Of a stretch of 53,504 bases of DNA, positions 1 to 8,847 are shown one piece after another. Origin of the DNA: Actinomycetota bacterium (GTDB lineage: Bacteria; Actinomycetota; Acidimicrobiia; Acidimicrobiales; JAJPHE01); contig JAJPHE010000131.1 in assembly GCA_021325435.1 (NCBI GenBank), positions 1 through 53,504 on the forward strand. The letters are read 5' to 3'. Under the pieces are notes generated by a model, which had not been told where the DNA came from, searched no databases, and worked only from the letters and a program-made list of their open reading frames with translations. Each line of letters begins with the position of its first letter. The first letter of the stretch is position 1. Made by a program: the position numbers and the translations under genes.

Positions 1-28
1 CTCCGGCCGATTCGGGAATTCCCGGGGG

Positions 29-655
29 ATGAGGAACGTTTCGGGGCACATGGCCACCACTGAGTTCGCCGTCAACTGGGACTACCGCTGCCCGTTCGCC
101 CGCAACGCCCACGAGCACGTGGTCACGGCCCTACAGGCCGGGGCTCCGTGGCGGGTCGAGTTCACCCCGTTCTCGCTGTCGCAGGTCCACGTGCCCGAGG
201 GGGGCACGGATGTCTGGGACGACCCGTCGAAGGCCCGCGACCTGCTGGCCATGCAGGCGGGCATCGTGGTGCGCGACCAGTTCCCCGATCGCTTCTTCGA
301 CACCCACCTGGCCCTGTTCCGGGCCCGTCACGACGAGAGCCTCGACCTGCGTGACGAGGCCGTCGTGCGCGAGGTGCTGTCCCGCGGCGGCGTCGACGCC
401 GACGCGGTGATGACCGCCATCGCCGAGGGCTGGCCCATGGAACAGTTCCGCAAGGGCCACGAGTGGTCGGTGTCCGAGTACGAGGCCTGGGGGGTGCCCA
501 CCTTCATGGTCGGAGACCGGGCCGCCTTCGTGCGGATCATGACCCGGCCCGCCGGCGACGGCGAGCTGGCGCAGACAACCGTGGCGCGGGTGGTCGACGC
601 CGTGGGCGGGTGGCCGGAGATCAACGAGCTGAAGCACACCACCCTGTCGCGTTAA
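29..655 (+). CDS. DsbA-family (thioredoxin-fold) protein, single-Cys active site
   Basis: A 208-residue thioredoxin-fold protein of the DsbA/FrnE/2-hydroxychromene-2-carboxylate isomerase superfamily. The N-terminal beta strand leads into Y-R-C-P-F-A, where a redox CxxC would sit; only the first Cys (C21) is present. The cis-proline loop is G-V-P-T near residues 155-158. No signal peptide or membrane segment is visible, so it is probably cytoplasmic. Without the second Cys it is more likely a glutathione/mycothiol-transferase-like or isomerase-like enzyme than a dithiol oxidase (inference). The start is uncertain: ATG 50 (M8) begins closer to the fold than ATG 29, and neither has a clear ribosome site. 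The substrate is unknown. Confidence 0.8.
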   Translation: MRNVSGHMATTEFAVNWDYRCPFARNAHEHVVTALQAGAPWRVEFTPFSLSQVHVPEGGTDVWDDPSKARDLLAMQAGIVVRDQFPDRFFDTHLALFRARHDESLDLRDEAVVREVLSRGGVDADAVMTAIAEGWPMEQFRKGHEWSVSEYEAWGVPTFMVGDRAAFVRIMTRPAGDGELAQTTVARVVDAVGGWPEINELKHTTLSR

Positions 656-688
656 CTGTCCCCGGGGTGAGCCCGGATGGAGCCGGGG

Positions 689-694
689 TAGGTT
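689..694 (+). promoter_or_regulatory. -10 hexamer TAGGTT, leaderless-type, for the WS/DGAT gene
   Basis: TAGGTT ends 6 nt before the GTG at 701, so transcription should begin at or next to the start codon. No Shine-Dalgarno sequence fits between them, and no clear -35 is seen. Confidence 0.5.
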
Positions 695-700
695 GCCGGG

Positions 701-2044
701 GTGACTGACCGCACCGTCATGTCGCCGGCGGAGGCCCTGATGTGGGCGGTGGAGCGCGACCCGATCCTGCGCTCGACCTTCCTCAACATCACGATCCTCG
801 ACCGGGCGCCCGACCTCGATCGACTCAGGGGACGGATGCAAGACGCCATCGCATCCTTCCCCCGGCTGCGCCGGCGGGTGCGCACGGCCGCAGCCCCGTG
901 GGATCGACCTCGGTGGATCGACGACGCCTCGTTCGACATCGCCTTCCACGTGCGTCGGGTCGCCCTGCCGCCCCCCGGCTCCCACCGCCAGCTGCTCGAC
1001 CTGTCCGCCCTGATGCTCGAGGACGCCTTCGACCCCGTCCGACCGCTGTGGCAGGTGACGGTGGTCGAGGGCCTGGAGGGCGGGCGGGCCGCCCTGCTGG
1101 CCAAGATGCATCACACCATCACCGACGGGGTGGGTGGCATCCGCCTGTCCAGCAGCTTCCTCGACCTCGATCGTGAGGGCCAGGTGCCGGTGCGGGCGGC
1201 GGCGCCGGAGCGCCCGGCGGAGCCCAACGAGCCCGCCACCGGCCGGTCCCCGCTGCAGACGGCCGCCGGCCTCGCCGGCGCCCTCCGGCCTCAAGCCGTG
1301 CTGCGCCAGACCCTCGAATCGGTCGAGCTGGCCCGTTCCCTGGCCCGTCAGGGAGCGGTGGTCGGCGGGCGGGGGTCGCCGTTGTGGACCGAGCGGTCGA
1401 TGGGACGGCGGCTGTACACCATCGACCTCGACCTCGACCTGGTCCGCCGGGCGGCCAAGGGGCTGGGAGGCACGATCAACGACCTGTTCGTGACCGGCGT
1501 GGCCGGGGGGGCCGCCGCCTACCACGGTCGTGAGGGGGTGCCGGTGCGTGAGTTCCGGGTGTCGGTGCCGGTCAGCACCCGGGCCGACGCCTCCTTCGGC
1601 GGCAACTCGTTCGCCCCCGCCCGGGTGGTGGTCCCCGCCGACCCCGACGCCCGCCCGGCCGAACGGTTCCGGGCCGTCCACCAGGTGCTCAACCGGGCCC
1701 GGGGTGAGAAGGCGCTCGGCGTCGCCGACTCCCTGGCGGCGGTGCTGCTGGCCCTGCCCCCGGCGCTGCTCACGCCGGTGGCCCGACAGCAGGTGTCGAC
1801 CGTCGACTTCGCCACCTCCAACCTGCGGGGCTCCCCCGTGGAGCTGTTCGTCGGCGGGGCCGCCGTCCTGGCCAACTACCCGATGGGCCCGACCGCCGGG
1901 GTGGCGTTCAACGCCACCGTCCTGTCGTATCTCGACCGCCTCGACCTCGGTCTCGACGTCGACGCCGCCGCGGTGGCCGACGCCGAGATGCTGCGCGGCT
2001 GCATCGAGTCCTCTTTCGCCGAGCTGTTCGCCGCCGGCGCCTGA
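701..2044 (+). CDS. WS/DGAT-family acyltransferase (wax ester synthase / diacylglycerol acyltransferase)
   Basis: This 447-residue protein belongs to the bifunctional wax-ester synthase/diacylglycerol O-acyltransferase family, which moves a fatty acyl group from acyl-CoA to an alcohol or diacylglycerol to make storage lipid. The catalytic HHxxxDG motif is present as H-H-T-I-T-D-G at residues 137-143. The N-terminus M-S-P-x-E-A-L-M-W and the C-terminal W-A-D/DGAT_C-like region (residues about 285-440) are typical, and the length is normal. The GTG start follows a -10-like hexamer at 689-694. The next gene, an SDR, begins 19 nt downstream but has its own hexamer. Acceptor specificity cannot be read from sequence. 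Confidence 0.9.
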   Translation: MTDRTVMSPAEALMWAVERDPILRSTFLNITILDRAPDLDRLRGRMQDAIASFPRLRRRVRTAAAPWDRPRWIDDASFDIAFHVRRVALPPPGSHRQLLDLSALMLEDAFDPVRPLWQVTVVEGLEGGRAALLAKMHHTITDGVGGIRLSSSFLDLDREGQVPVRAAAPERPAEPNEPATGRSPLQTAAGLAGALRPQAVLRQTLESVELARSLARQGAVVGGRGSPLWTERSMGRRLYTIDLDLDLVRRAAKGLGGTINDLFVTGVAGGAAAYHGREGVPVREFRVSVPVSTRADASFGGNSFAPARVVVPADPDARPAERFRAVHQVLNRARGEKALGVADSLAAVLLALPPALLTPVARQQVSTVDFATSNLRGSPVELFVGGAAVLANYPMGPTAGVAFNATVLSYLDRLDLGLDVDAAAVADAEMLRGCIESSFAELFAAGA

Positions 2045-2049
2045 CCCCG

Positions 2050-2055
2050 TACCAT
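2050..2055 (+). promoter_or_regulatory. -10 hexamer TACCAT for the SDR gene
   Basis: TACCAT lies 8 nt before ATG 2064, in the short gap after the WS/DGAT stop. It fits the recurring leaderless promoter pattern of this window. Confidence 0.45.
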
Positions 2056-2063
2056 CCGCGTCC

Positions 2064-2873
2064 ATGGAGATCCGCGATCGGGTGGTTGTGGTCACCGGGG
2101 GCGCCAGCGGTATCGGCCGGGCCATGAGCCGGCGCTTCGGCGATGAAGGGGCGGCGGCCGTGGTGGTGGCCGACCTCGACGGCCCCGCCGCCGAATCGGT
2201 GGCCGCCGACATAACCCGGGCCGGTGGGCGCGCCATCGGCGTGCCCACGGACGTGACGGTGGAGGAGGACGTGATCCGGCTGGTGAGCCGGACCGAGGAC
2301 GAGGTCGGCCCGATCGACCTGTTCTGCTCCAACGCCGGCATCGCGGTGAACGGCGGGGTGGAGACCGCCAACCAGCAGTGGCAGCGGATCTGGGACGTGA
2401 ACGTGATGGCCCACGTGTACGCGGCCCGGGCGCTGCTGCCCTTGATGCTGGCGAGGGGCGGCGGCTACCTCCTGAACACGGCGTCGGCCGCCGGGCTGCT
2501 CACCAACCTGGGAGCCGCGCCCTACGCCGTCACCAAGCACGCGGCGGTGGCGTTGGCCGAGTGGCTGTCGATCACCCACGGTGACGCCGGCATCAAGGTG
2601 TCGTGCCTCTGCCCCCAGGGGGTGCGCACCCCGATGCTGCTCGGCGGCCTGGCGGACAGTGATCCCGCCGGCTCGGCCGTGCTCGCCTCTGGCGACATGA
2701 TCGAGCCCGAGCAGGTGGCCGAAGCCGTGGTCGCCGGGCTGCGCGACGAGCGCTTCTTCATCCTTCCCCACCCCGAGGTCGCCGAGTACCTCAAGCGCAA
2801 GGTCGAGGACCCCGATCGCTGGCTGCGGGGCATGCGCCGGCTCTGGGCCCGGCTCTCCGGCGCCAGCGGATAG
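2064..2873 (+). CDS. Short-chain dehydrogenase/reductase (SDR)
   Basis: This 269-residue classical SDR is an NAD(P)-dependent oxidoreductase. The glycine-rich cofactor motif T-G-G-A-S-G-I-G is at residues 10-17, followed by the N-A-G motif and the catalytic Y-A-V-T-K (YxxxK). The Asp at the end of beta-2 (V-V-A-D-L-D) suggests preference for NAD(H). I start it at ATG 2064; the same frame is open far upstream, but that part overlaps the WS/DGAT gene and reads as low-complexity Arg/Pro sequence. Position next to a lipid acyltransferase hints at a lipid or alcohol substrate, but this is not shown. Confidence 0.88.
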   Translation: MEIRDRVVVVTGGASGIGRAMSRRFGDEGAAAVVVADLDGPAAESVAADITRAGGRAIGVPTDVTVEEDVIRLVSRTEDEVGPIDLFCSNAGIAVNGGVETANQQWQRIWDVNVMAHVYAARALLPLMLARGGGYLLNTASAAGLLTNLGAAPYAVTKHAAVALAEWLSITHGDAGIKVSCLCPQGVRTPMLLGGLADSDPAGSAVLASGDMIEPEQVAEAVVAGLRDERFFILPHPEVAEYLKRKVEDPDRWLRGMRRLWARLSGASG

Positions 2874-2891
2874 GGCGGGGCCCGCTCCGCC

Positions 2892-2897
2892 TACGAT
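2892..2897 (+). promoter_or_regulatory. -10 hexamer TACGAT, leaderless-type
   Basis: TACGAT ends 6 nt before ATG 2904 in the 30-nt gap after the SDR stop. The bases between are all used by the spacer, so the mRNA should start at the ATG. Confidence 0.5.
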
Positions 2898-2903
2898 TCG
2901 GGG

Positions 2904-3890
2904 ATGCCGGTCCGCCTCGAGCCGCAAGACGAGTACATGCACGAGCTCGGTCCCGAGCCGAACTTCAACGAGAGCATGTACTTCAACTTCTTCGACCCGT
3001 CGGCCCGACTGGGCGGGTTCCTACGGCTGGGCAACCGGGCCAACGAGGGCACAGCCGAGATGACGGTGTGTCTCTACCTGCCCGACGGGCGGGTGGCCTT
3101 CATGTTCCAGCGCCCGAAGATCTCCGACAACAACGCCTTCGACGCCGGGGGCCTGCGCTTCCGCGTCATCCGCCCCTTCGAGGAGCTCGAGGCGGACTAC
3201 CGGGGCAAGGTCCTCCTGCTGGACGACCCCCAGGCCATGGCGGATCCCAAGGCCGCCTTCACGTCCAACCCGTCGGGCGACTGCGTGGTGAATCTCACGT
3301 TCAGCGGGGTCTCACCCATGTTCGGCGGGGAGCCCGACGAGCCCCGCGAGGCGACCGGCGAGGAGTTCGCCCGGGGCCACTACGAGCAGCTGGTGGGAGC
3401 GCTGGGGACGGTCCAGGTGGCCGATCAGACGTGGGAGGTGGACGGCTTCGGCCTGCGCGACCACTCGTGGGGCCCCCGGTACTGGCAGGCGCCCTACTAC
3501 TACCGCTGGCTGACGGCGAACTTTGGACCGGGTTTCGGATTCATGGCCTCGCGCATCGCCCGGCGCGAGGGCCCCGGCACCCGCGGCGGCTTCGTGTGGG
3601 ACGGCACCGCCATGCACCTCTGCAACGACGTGTCCATCGAGACCGGATGGCTCGGGGAGGACTGCTACCACGATTCCATCCGGGCCGTGCTGCGGTCCGG
3701 GGAGCAGCAGTGGACGGTCGAGGGCAAGGTGATGTCGCTCATTCCGCTGCGCAACCGGCGCGAGGAGATGGTCACCCGCATCTCCGAAGGTCTCACCCGC
3801 TGGACGATGGAGGGGGGACGGATCGGCTACGGCCTGTCCGAGTACCTCGACCAGCTGGTGGAGGGTCGCCCCGTCGGCATCGACGAGTAG
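2904..3890 (+). CDS. Conserved actinobacterial protein, possible lipocalin-like (CrtC/AttH-like) fold
   Basis: A 328-residue protein with no signal peptide or membrane segment. It opens with a conserved-looking block (N-F-N-E-S-M-Y-F-N-F-F-D, residues about 22-33) and has a central block W-E-V-D-G-F-G-L-R-D-H-S-W-G-P-R (near residues 177-192). 'DHSWGPR' near an aromatic-rich segment recalls the AttH/hydroxyneurosporene-synthase-like lipocalin fold and the mycobacterial DUF7064/DUF7065 proteins; that is recall, not a search result. The gene is flanked by the SDR and a convergent VOC gene. Function unknown; a lipid or hydrophobic-ligand role is a guess from the fold. Confidence 0.75.
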   Translation: MPVRLEPQDEYMHELGPEPNFNESMYFNFFDPSARLGGFLRLGNRANEGTAEMTVCLYLPDGRVAFMFQRPKISDNNAFDAGGLRFRVIRPFEELEADYRGKVLLLDDPQAMADPKAAFTSNPSGDCVVNLTFSGVSPMFGGEPDEPREATGEEFARGHYEQLVGALGTVQVADQTWEVDGFGLRDHSWGPRYWQAPYYYRWLTANFGPGFGFMASRIARREGPGTRGGFVWDGTAMHLCNDVSIETGWLGEDCYHDSIRAVLRSGEQQWTVEGKVMSLIPLRNRREEMVTRISEGLTRWTMEGGRIGYGLSEYLDQLVEGRPVGIDE

Positions 3891-3909
3891 CGGTCCGGCG
3901 CCGCCAGGC

Positions 3910-4485
3910 TCAGGCCAGCTCGGTGTGGGGCGCGGTCGTGACCGCCCCGCTCTGCTGGATCTCTCGCACCGCCGGCACCGGGTCGGGATCGGCGAACAGC
4001 CGGCCGTCCCCGTAGTCGGCGGGCCGTCCGGTGGCGTCGAGCACCCACCACGACGCCTCGAGGGCGATGCCGTTCGGGTCGGTGAAGTAGATGGACCGGA
4101 TGAAGCCGTGATCCACCACGTCGGTCACCTCGCAGTGAGCGGCCTTGAGCCGCTCGCGGAGGGAGAGGAGCGCGTCCTCGTCCGGCAGGTTGAACGACAG
4201 GTGGTCGAACTGGACGGCGCGGGGATCGGGTACGCCGGCCGGCTTGGCGTAGGTTTCGAGGTGGGTGCCGGAGTACTCGAAAAAGGCGACCGTGTTCTGC
4301 TCTCCGAACTCGAAGAAGTAATGACGGAACCGGGGGGTTCCGATGGTGGCTACCAGCCGGGCGCCCAGCACCCCGTGGTAGAAGCGGACGGTCGCGTCCA
4401 TGTCATTGGTGACCAGGGCCAGGTGGTTGATGCCTCTCCAGCGGGGCGCCTCCTGGCGGGCCAGCTCGGCCAGCTCCTCACTCAC
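3910..4485 (-). CDS. VOC-family (glyoxalase / extradiol dioxygenase-like) protein
   Basis: A 191-residue vicinal-oxygen-chelate protein. Beta-alpha-beta modules begin at W-R-G-I-N-H-L-A-L (about residues 16-24) and V-Q-F-D-H-L-S-F (about 92-99), and it ends with F-T-D-P-N-G-I-A-L-E. These supply the His/His/Glu metal ligands expected of the family. The reaction cannot be assigned; VOC members include glyoxalases, dioxygenases and epimerases. The GTG start is preceded by a strong ribosome site (GGGAGGAG on the minus strand, near 4490-4497). It lies 18 nt downstream of the GH63-type gene on the same strand and is probably co-transcribed with it. Confidence 0.85.
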   Translation of the reverse strand: MSEELAELARQEAPRWRGINHLALVTNDMDATVRFYHGVLGARLVATIGTPRFRHYFFEFGEQNTVAFFEYSGTHLETYAKPAGVPDPRAVQFDHLSFNLPDEDALLSLRERLKAAHCEVTDVVDHGFIRSIYFTDPNGIALEASWWVLDATGRPADYGDGRLFADPDPVPAVREIQQSGAVTTAPHTELA

Positions 4486-4503
4486 GGCTCTCCTCCCGTC
4501 GGG

Positions 4504-7110
4504 TCAAGACCCCATTGTGCCGCCACCGGCCCGGCCCCGGATGAGCAGGTCGGCAACCAGCCCGGTCCAGCCCGTCTGGTGGGAGGCGCCCAGACCCGAC
4601 CCGTTGTCCCCGTGGAAGTACTCGTGGAACGGGATGAGGTCATGCCATCGCGGGTCGCTCTGGAGCAGCTGGCGGTCGCCGAACACGGGACGGCGCCCGC
4701 CTTCGTCGAGGAAGATGCTCACCAGCCGCTCGGCCAGGTCGGCCGACACCTGCTCGAGGGTCAGGTGGTTCCCCGAGCCGGTCGGGTGCTCCACCGTGAA
4801 GCCCTCGCCCAGGTAGCGGTGGAACCGGTGCAGCGCCTCCAGGGCCAGGTAGTTGAGAGGGAACCACACCGGCCCCCGCCAGTTCGAGTTTCCCCCGAAC
4901 AGCCCCGAGCGCGACTCGGCCGGCTCGTAGTCGACCTGGCCGTGGAGCCCGGCCACGTCGAGGCGGAACGGGTGGGCGCCGTGGAAGGCCGACAACGAAC
5001 GCAGGCCGAAAGGCGAGAGGAACTCGGCCTCGGACAGGACGGTGCGCAGCACCACGGCGAGGCGCGTGGGCGACAGCACCGACAGCAGGAGGTCCTGATC
5101 CTCCTCGGCGTCGCCCAGGTGGGAGACAACCCGGGCGAACTGCGGCTTGTTCTCCAGGAACCACCTGAGCCGCCCGGCGAATCCAGGAAGCCGGTCGAGA
5201 ACCTGACGGTCGAGCACGGTCACCGCGCACAGGGGGACGACGCCGACGAGCGAGCGCACCTTGAGTGGCACCACGCTCCCGTCGGGAAGGTGCAGGACGT
5301 CGTAGTAGAAGGAGTCCTGCTCGTCCCACAGACCCTGGGCGTCCATGGCGCTGGCGATGTAGGTGAAGTGCTCGAAGAACTTGGTGGCTAGGTCCTCGTA
5401 GGTGGGATCGTGGGCGGCCAGGGTCAGGGACATCTCGAGCAGCGACAGGCAGTACACGGCCATCCAGGCGGTGCCGTCGGACTGCTCGAGGCGGCCGCCA
5501 GCCGGCAGCCCGGCCGACCGGTCGATGGGGCCGATGTTGTCCATGCCGAGGAATCCGCCCTCGAAGACGTTGGAGCCCTGGCTGTCCTTGCGGTTGACCC
5601 ACCAGTTGAAGTTGAGGATCAGCTTGTGCAGCACCCGCTCGAGGAAGTCGAAGTCGCGGCCGCCGTCGATCTCGAACACCCGCATGGCCGCCCAGGCCTG
5701 CACCGGGGGGTTGACGTCGGAGAAAGACCATTCGTAGGCCGGCAGCTGGCCGTTCGGATGCATGTACCACTCGCGACCGAGCAGGACCAGCTGGGACTTG
5801 GCGAACTCCGGGTCGAGGTGGGCGAGAGGCACGCAGTGGAAGGCGAGGTCCCAGGCGGCGTACCAGGGGTACTCCCACTTGTCCGGCATGGAGATGACGT
5901 CGCGGTTGTTGAGGTGACGCCAACCGGAATTGCGGCCGGCTTGGCGCTCGGGCGCCGGTGGGGGCTGGGTGGGGTCTCCGTCCAGCCAGCGTTCGACGTC
6001 GTAGTGGTAGAACTGCTTGGACCACAGCATGCCGGCCAGTGCCTGGCGGGCGATCCGGTAACGGTCGGCGTCGCCGGCGCCCGCCAGCAGCTCGTCGTAG
6101 AAGGCGTCCGCCTCATCGGCACGGTCGGCCATCGTCCGCTCCCAGCCGGGCCCGAGGTCTCCGCCGCCGGGTGACAGACGGAGGCGGATCTCGGCCGATC
6201 CGCCGGCGGGCACCGAGAGTCGGTAGCGCAGGGCGGCCTTGGTGCCCACCCCTTCCGGGTTCACCGTCCCCGCTCCCGTCACGACATGGTCGTTGATCCC
6301 GTCCTTGGGGAACCGGCTGCCGCCGGCCTGGCCCCACAGCCGGGCCCGGTTGGTCTCGTTCTCGCACACGAGGGGCTCGGGTTGGCCGTCCCCGGTGAGT
6401 ATGCGGACTCCCACCGCGGGGTGGCTGGCCACCAACCGGCCGGCTTCGGCCGTGAGAGTGGGGCGGGGGGCACCCGGCCCCCAGTCCCACGTGTTGCGAA
6501 ACCAGAGGGTGGGCAGCACGTGAAGCGACGCCGGCTCCGGGCCGACGTTGAGGGCGGTGAGGCGGATGCAGATGTCGTCGGCGGTGGCCTTGGCGTAGTC
6601 GGCGGTGATCTCCCAGTAACGACCTCCGTCGAGCACTCCCGTGTCGAACAGCTCGTACTCCGGCTGGTCGCGGCCCAGCCGGGAGGTCACCTCGACCAGC
6701 TCGTCATAGGGGTAGGGCGCCTGCGGGTAGAAGTAACGCCACCGCATCCACGAGTGAGTCGGCGTGGAGTCCAGGTAGTACCAGCACTCCTTGACGTCCT
6801 CACCGTGGTTGCCCTGGGGTCCGGTCAGCCCGAAGGCCCGCTCCTTGATGATCGGGTCACGTTCGTTCCAGAAGGCCCAGGCGAAGCAGAGCTCCTGGGC
6901 GTCGTCGCAGATGCCTCCGAGGCCGTCCTCACTCCACCGGAAGGCGCGCGACCGGGCGTGATCGTGAGGCAGGTAGTCCCAGGCGTCTCCGCCGGGGCTG
7001 TAGTCCTCGCGCACGGTGCCCCATGCCCGCTCGCTGACATACGGCCCCCACCGCCGCCAGGCCCGGCCGGAGTGAAGCCGTTCCTTCTCGGCTTCCTCGC
7101 GGCTGGCCAC
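4504..7110 (-). CDS. GH63/MGH1-type glycoside hydrolase (alpha-glucosidase-like)
   Basis: An 868-residue protein with an N-terminal beta-sandwich-like region and a C-terminal (alpha/alpha)6 barrel of the GH63/MGH1 superfamily, which hydrolyses alpha-glucosides (eukaryotic processing glucosidase I, bacterial mannosylglycerate/glucosylglycerate hydrolases). Visible marks are W-Y-A-A-W-D-L-A-F-H (residues about 410-420) and N-W-R-G-P-V-W-F-P-L-N-Y (about 742-753), a typical substrate-pocket segment. No signal peptide, so it is probably cytoplasmic. Start is GTG 7110 with a -10-like TAGCAC 7 nt upstream. The natural substrate could be a compatible-solute glucoside (inference). Confidence 0.85.
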   Translation of the reverse strand: MASREEAEKERLHSGRAWRRWGPYVSERAWGTVREDYSPGGDAWDYLPHDHARSRAFRWSEDGLGGICDDAQELCFAWAFWNERDPIIKERAFGLTGPQGNHGEDVKECWYYLDSTPTHSWMRWRYFYPQAPYPYDELVEVTSRLGRDQPEYELFDTGVLDGGRYWEITADYAKATADDICIRLTALNVGPEPASLHVLPTLWFRNTWDWGPGAPRPTLTAEAGRLVASHPAVGVRILTGDGQPEPLVCENETNRARLWGQAGGSRFPKDGINDHVVTGAGTVNPEGVGTKAALRYRLSVPAGGSAEIRLRLSPGGGDLGPGWERTMADRADEADAFYDELLAGAGDADRYRIARQALAGMLWSKQFYHYDVERWLDGDPTQPPPAPERQAGRNSGWRHLNNRDVISMPDKWEYPWYAAWDLAFHCVPLAHLDPEFAKSQLVLLGREWYMHPNGQLPAYEWSFSDVNPPVQAWAAMRVFEIDGGRDFDFLERVLHKLILNFNWWVNRKDSQGSNVFEGGFLGMDNIGPIDRSAGLPAGGRLEQSDGTAWMAVYCLSLLEMSLTLAAHDPTYEDLATKFFEHFTYIASAMDAQGLWDEQDSFYYDVLHLPDGSVVPLKVRSLVGVVPLCAVTVLDRQVLDRLPGFAGRLRWFLENKPQFARVVSHLGDAEEDQDLLLSVLSPTRLAVVLRTVLSEAEFLSPFGLRSLSAFHGAHPFRLDVAGLHGQVDYEPAESRSGLFGGNSNWRGPVWFPLNYLALEALHRFHRYLGEGFTVEHPTGSGNHLTLEQVSADLAERLVSIFLDEGGRRPVFGDRQLLQSDPRWHDLIPFHEYFHGDNGSGLGASHQTGWTGLVADLLIRGRAGGGTMGS

Positions 7111-7117
7111 GCCGGCT

Positions 7118-7123
7118 GTGCTA
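7118..7123 (-). promoter_or_regulatory. -10-like hexamer TAGCAC for the GH63-type gene
   Basis: Minus-strand TAGCAC lies 7 nt before the GTG at 7110. The last base departs from TAnnnT, so it is a weaker example of the leaderless pattern. Confidence 0.35.
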
Positions 7124-7215
7124 CCAGATCAGGGGACCCGGCTGGTCGACCGGCCGCCGACGGCGGTGGTGGGCGCCGGTTTCGGCCGGGGCGGTGAAGG
7201 GGGAGACCTGGTGCC

Positions 7216-7629
7216 ATGGAGCCCTCGGTGTCGAGGAGTATCGGCGCGCTCGCCGCTGCCCGGGTCGTCCTGGGCGCCGGGTTGCTGCTCTTCCCTGGCT
7301 TGGCCCGTCCGTGGCTCGGGGACAGCGCCGGCGACCGGGCCACCCGGGTGGTCGTGCGTTCCTTCGCCGCCCGCGACGCCATCATCGGCGCGGGAGCGCT
7401 GATCGCCCTCAGACGGCAGCGTCCGGTGCGGGGATGGGTCGAGGCGGGCGCCGCGGCCGACGGGGCGGACGCGGTGGCGAGCCTGCTGGCCTGGGGCCGG
7501 CTGCCCACCTCGGGGCGGCTCGTTCCCCTCTTCGCCGCGGCGGGCGCGGCCGCAGGAGGCTGGCTGGCCTCAGCCTGCTCGGACGACTCCGCCGGCGACC
7601 GGCACGACGTCGTGGTCGATCTGGGCTAG
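7216..7629 (+). CDS. Small membrane protein of unknown function
   Basis: A 137-residue hydrophobic protein with about four predicted membrane segments (A-A-R-V-V-L-G-A-G-L-L-L-F near 13-25, A-A-R-D-A-I-I-G-A-G-A-L-I near 51-63, one near 75-93, and L-F-A-A-A-G-A-A-A-G-G-W near 105-120). The pattern recalls small DUF4267-like proteins, but I cannot assign it. A purine-rich AAGGGGGAG about 10 nt before ATG 7216 is a plausible ribosome site. It is divergent from the GH63-type gene and upstream of the glycosyltransferase. Confidence 0.7.
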   Translation: MEPSVSRSIGALAAARVVLGAGLLLFPGLARPWLGDSAGDRATRVVVRSFAARDAIIGAGALIALRRQRPVRGWVEAGAAADGADAVASLLAWGRLPTSGRLVPLFAAAGAAAGGWLASACSDDSAGDRHDVVVDLG

Positions 7630-7681
7630 GGCGCCGCTGATTCACGCCGGCGACGGCGCGGGTATTAGGGGCGCAGAGCCG

Positions 7682-8805
7682 ATGTCAGCCCGTATCCCCA
7701 TCCTCGTGCTGACGGCCGGCATGGGCGCGGGGCACGACCAGGTCGCCCACGAGCTCTCCGACCGCCTGGAGCGTCGGGGGTTTCGCGCCGAGCTGGTCGA
7801 TCTGTGGGACCTCATGCCCCTCGGCCTGGGCCGGCTCATGACCGGCTTCTACCGGCTGATGATCCGCCGGGCTCCTTGGCTGTATTCGATCATCTACCGG
7901 ATCTGGTTCCGGCCCTCAGATCGACACCGGGCGAGCGTCTCCCCCGTCACCCGCCTGGCCCAGCGCCGGCTCGCCCAGCGGGTGGCCGAGCTGCACCCGG
8001 CGGCCGTGCTCTCTACCTTCCACGTGTGCTCCCAGCTGCTCGGGGAGCTCCGCCGGCGAGGCCGGACCCCGGCGCCGGTGGCGTCGATCGTCGTCGACTT
8101 CGCCGCCCACGGCCTGTGGGTCCACCCTGATGTCGACGCCCACCTGTGCCTGCACCCGCGTCAGGCGGACCGGATCAAGGCCCAGGGGGGCAAGGGGGTG
8201 GCCGCTCCTGGTCCGGTGGTGCGGGTCCGCTTCACCCGACCCACGTGGACCCGGGCCGACGCCCGGTCCACGCTCGGCGTGAGCGCCGAGGAGCGAATGG
8301 TCCTCGTGGTCGCCGGCTCGTGGGGCGCCGGAGACGTCGCCGGCACGGTCGGGGTCCTGGCCGACGCCGGGGAGTTCCGCATGTTCGTCCTCACCGGGGA
8401 CAACGAGGAGCTGCGGCGGCGGCTGGTGGCCAAGGGTGGGGCCACCGTCTTCGGCTGGGTGGACGACATGGACCGCTTCATGGCCGCGGCCGACGCGGTG
8501 GTGGAGAACGCGGGTGGCCTGACGGCGATGGAGGCGATGGCATCAGGCGTGCCGGTGATCAGCTACGCGCCCATACCGGGCCACGGCCGCCAGAACGTCG
8601 AGCGGATGGCGGAGGTGGGAATCTCGTTGTACGCCCGCGACCGGAGCCAGCTGGTGGAATACCTGCACCTGGTCACGACCGACGGGCCGACCCGGCGGCG
8701 ACTGCTGGCCACGGCGGCGGACATTTCCGGGCCGACGCCGCCGAGCTGGTGGAAGAGCTGGCACTCCAAGGATCCTGCGGCCCGGCCCGGCGCTCGGCCG
8801 GCTGA
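7682..8805 (+). pseudogene. MGDG-synthase-like glycosyltransferase, apparent -1 frameshift near codon 349
   Basis: A GT28-type transferase with the MGDG-synthase N-terminus (T-A-G-M-G-A-G-H at residues 11-18, then H-E-L-S-D-R-L). It should use a UDP-sugar to glycosylate diacylglycerol at the cytoplasmic face of the membrane. The donor-site block V-V-E-N-A-G-G-L-T-A-M-E-A-M (about 274-287) is intact. Near 8727-8732 (gacatttccggg) the homologous reading moves to another frame: one extra T would give A-D-I-F-R-A-D-A-A-E-L-V-E-E-L and stop at TGA 8805, a 374-residue protein of normal family length. As given, the frame runs to 9028, overlaps the next gene by 181 nt and ends in Pro/Arg/Trp-rich nonsense. 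A real mutation or a consensus error are both possible. Confidence 0.8.
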
Positions 8806-8835
8806 CGACCGTCCGGCGTCGCCCCGTCGCTCTGG

Positions 8836-8841
8836 TACTAA
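8836..8841 (+). promoter_or_regulatory. -10 hexamer TACTAA(T) for the TIM-barrel gene
   Basis: TACTAAT lies 5-6 nt before ATG 8848. It falls after the repaired end of the glycosyltransferase (8805), which supports the shorter end of that gene. Confidence 0.5.
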
Positions 8842-8847
8842 TGACCC

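Noticed and set aside
131-2371. 746-codon open frame on the minus strand.
   Set aside because: It is antisense to the DsbA-like, WS/DGAT and SDR genes, all with intact motifs. The translation is a Gly/Arg/His/Pro-rich low-complexity string, typical of shadow frames in GC-rich DNA.
8720-8760. Programmed -1 ribosomal frameshift in the glycosyltransferase.
   Set aside because: No X-XXY-YYZ slippery heptamer or strong downstream hairpin is apparent; a lost T explains the frame better.
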